A stretch of 6,350 nt of DNA. Source: Dehalococcoidia bacterium (lineage in GTDB: Bacteria; Chloroflexota; Dehalococcoidia; Dehalococcoidales; Fen-1064). Shown here piece after piece: positions 5,879 through 6,350 of the stretch. The stretch lies in assembly GCA_003153955.1 (NCBI GenBank), contig PMCB01000071.1, forward strand, positions 1-6,350, in the 5' to 3' direction. Made by a program: the position numbers and the translations under genes. The first letter of the stretch is position 1. Every line of letters starts with the position of its first letter. The notes beneath the pieces were generated by a model that saw only the letters and a program-made list of their open reading frames with translations, had not been told where the DNA came from and ran no database searches.

Positions 5879-5936
5879 ATCAGTCTTGTGAAGACGGTTT
5901 CGGTATTATCAGACCCGGGGGACGAGCTTCATCGCC
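5868..5936 (-). promoter_or_regulatory. Fluoride riboswitch (crcB motif) aptamer
   Basis: Read on the minus strand, it opens GGCGATGAAGCTCGTC (5936-5921) and closes CTGATAGCTTCTACTG. These match the conserved ends of the crcB RNA class. GGCG/CGUC forms a short P1. GTCTT/AAGAC (5895-5891 with 5887-5883) forms the hairpin preceded by AAACC. GAAGCT (5930-5925) in the P1 loop is complementary to AGCTTC (5878-5873), which gives the class-defining pseudoknot. A 20-base segment (5901-5920) between P1 and AAACC is longer than in minimal aptamers and may form a small extra stem. The position, directly upstream of fluC, agrees with the known role: fluoride stabilises the pseudoknot, frees the terminator's partner arm and allows transcription of fluC and the DUF190 gene. 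Confidence 0.95.
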
Positions 5937-5956
5937 TTTAATTTAATTTAATTTAA
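5937..5956. repeat. Pentanucleotide tandem repeat (TTTAA) x4
   Basis: There are four perfect copies of TTTAA on the plus strand (TTAAA on the minus strand), immediately upstream of the aptamer and overlapping the candidate -10 region. Changes in copy number would alter the distance between promoter and aptamer without affecting any coding frame. Confidence 0.7.
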
Positions 5957-5984
5957 CATAGAGCGTGGTGGGGATTCAATGCAA
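5955..5984 (-). promoter_or_regulatory. Candidate promoter of the fluoride operon
   Basis: On the minus strand TTGCAT (5984-5979) and TATGTT (5960-5955) are 18 bases apart, matching the consensus at 3/6 and 4/6. Initiation would fall about 10 bases before the aptamer, as expected for a riboswitch leader. The AT-rich repeat that follows offers alternative -10 hexamers, so the exact site is uncertain. Transcription from queF upstream is also possible, since no terminator separates them. Confidence 0.4.
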
Positions 5985-5987
5985 CAA

Positions 5988-6350
5988 TTATTTTTTCTCC
6001 CAGGAAGCGGTGGCGAAACTTTTAATCCCGCCTCTTTCCCTGTACTCCGCATCCACTGTCATCGAAACCGGTTTGACCAATTTGACAAGGTCTTTGAGGA
6101 TGCGGTTGATGGCGTGTTCCTGGATGATGCCGACATTGCGGTAAGAAGTCAGGTAATATTTCAATGATTTTAATTCGATTAACGATTTATCCGGGATATA
6201 AGTCACCGTGAGGATACCAAAATCCGGAAGGCCGGTCCAGGGGCAGACGCAGGTGAACTCTTCCGTTTCATAGACGACTTCGGTGTCCGAACCGGGGTAG
6301 TCGAAAGGAATGGTTTCCAGTACCTTGACGTCAATGTCGGCTTCCTGATG
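5988..6350 (-). CDS. queF: NADPH-dependent 7-cyano-7-deazaguanine (preQ0) reductase QueF, C-terminal part
   Basis: QueF reduces the nitrile of preQ0 to the aminomethyl group of preQ1 with two NADPH, in queuosine tRNA modification. The visible 120 codons run from the window edge to TAA at 5990-5988; the N-terminus lies outside. [12 protein letters not shown] (fragment residues 34-45) contains the catalytic Cys36 that forms the thioimide with preQ0, and the conserved Asp43. The QueF signature ELKSLKYY lies near residues 59-66 and is the NADPH-associated motif. QEHAINRI follows, keeping the active-site Glu but with Gln where the Bacillus protein has His. RGGIKSFAT closes the fold. The size and layout fit the short, single-domain (Bacillus YkvM-like) type. 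It points the same way as fluC but has its own pathway, so any co-transcription is incidental. Confidence 0.95.
   Translation of the reverse strand, partial: HQEADIDVKVLETIPFDYPGSDTEVVYETEEFTCVCPWTGLPDFGILTVTYIPDKSLIELKSLKYYLTSYRNVGIIQEHAINRILKDLVKLVKPVSMTVDAEYRERGGIKSFATASWEKK

Overview
The window reads as an ordinary chromosomal segment of a member of the Bacillota (Firmicutes). The support is a ClpC-type (not ClpA/ClpB-type) Clp ATPase, strong GGAGG-type ribosome binding sites, two TTG starts and the clpC-then-radA order typical of that phylum. The free-standing biotin carrier would suit Clostridia or Negativicutes, but I cannot fix the class from sequence alone.

Plus strand, left to right. 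Positions 1-128 hold no gene, only weak promoter-like and repeat signals. A plausible sigma-A promoter (129-157) precedes a complete 5S rRNA gene (191-309). With no clear terminator after it, clpC follows (379-2874; AAA+ unfoldase for the ClpP protease) and ends at an intrinsic terminator (2900-2936). Next is a 73-residue biotinyl carrier protein (3012-3233) with its own terminator (3267-3297). About 230 bases of structured, repeat-bearing intergenic DNA come before radA (3529-4890; DNA repair and recombination ATPase), which also ends at a terminator (4986-5022). A further copy of the intergenic repeat follows (5041-5092) and runs into the stop codon of the converging gene.

Minus strand, read right to left. 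The C-terminal 120 residues of QueF (queuosine pathway; 5988-6350, N-terminus outside the window) come first. Then comes a fluoride-response unit: candidate promoter, crcB-type fluoride riboswitch aptamer (5868-5936), an overlapping intrinsic terminator (5843-5878), the fluoride channel gene fluC/crcB (5443-5829), and a DUF190 protein (5087-5443) that overlaps fluC by one base. The regulatory logic can be read from the sequence: one AGCUUC element can pair either with the aptamer loop (pseudoknot, expected ON) or with the terminator 3' arm (OFF).

The individual genes are well-known families and I see no new defence, secretion or biosynthetic system. The parts that ordinary annotation does not explain are a dispersed intergenic repeat (three recognisable copies around radA, one supplying the DUF190 stop codon), clpC placed directly behind a 5S gene without ctsR-mcsA-mcsB, an orphan biotin carrier between clpC and radA, and an altered sequence next to the second pore loop of ClpC.
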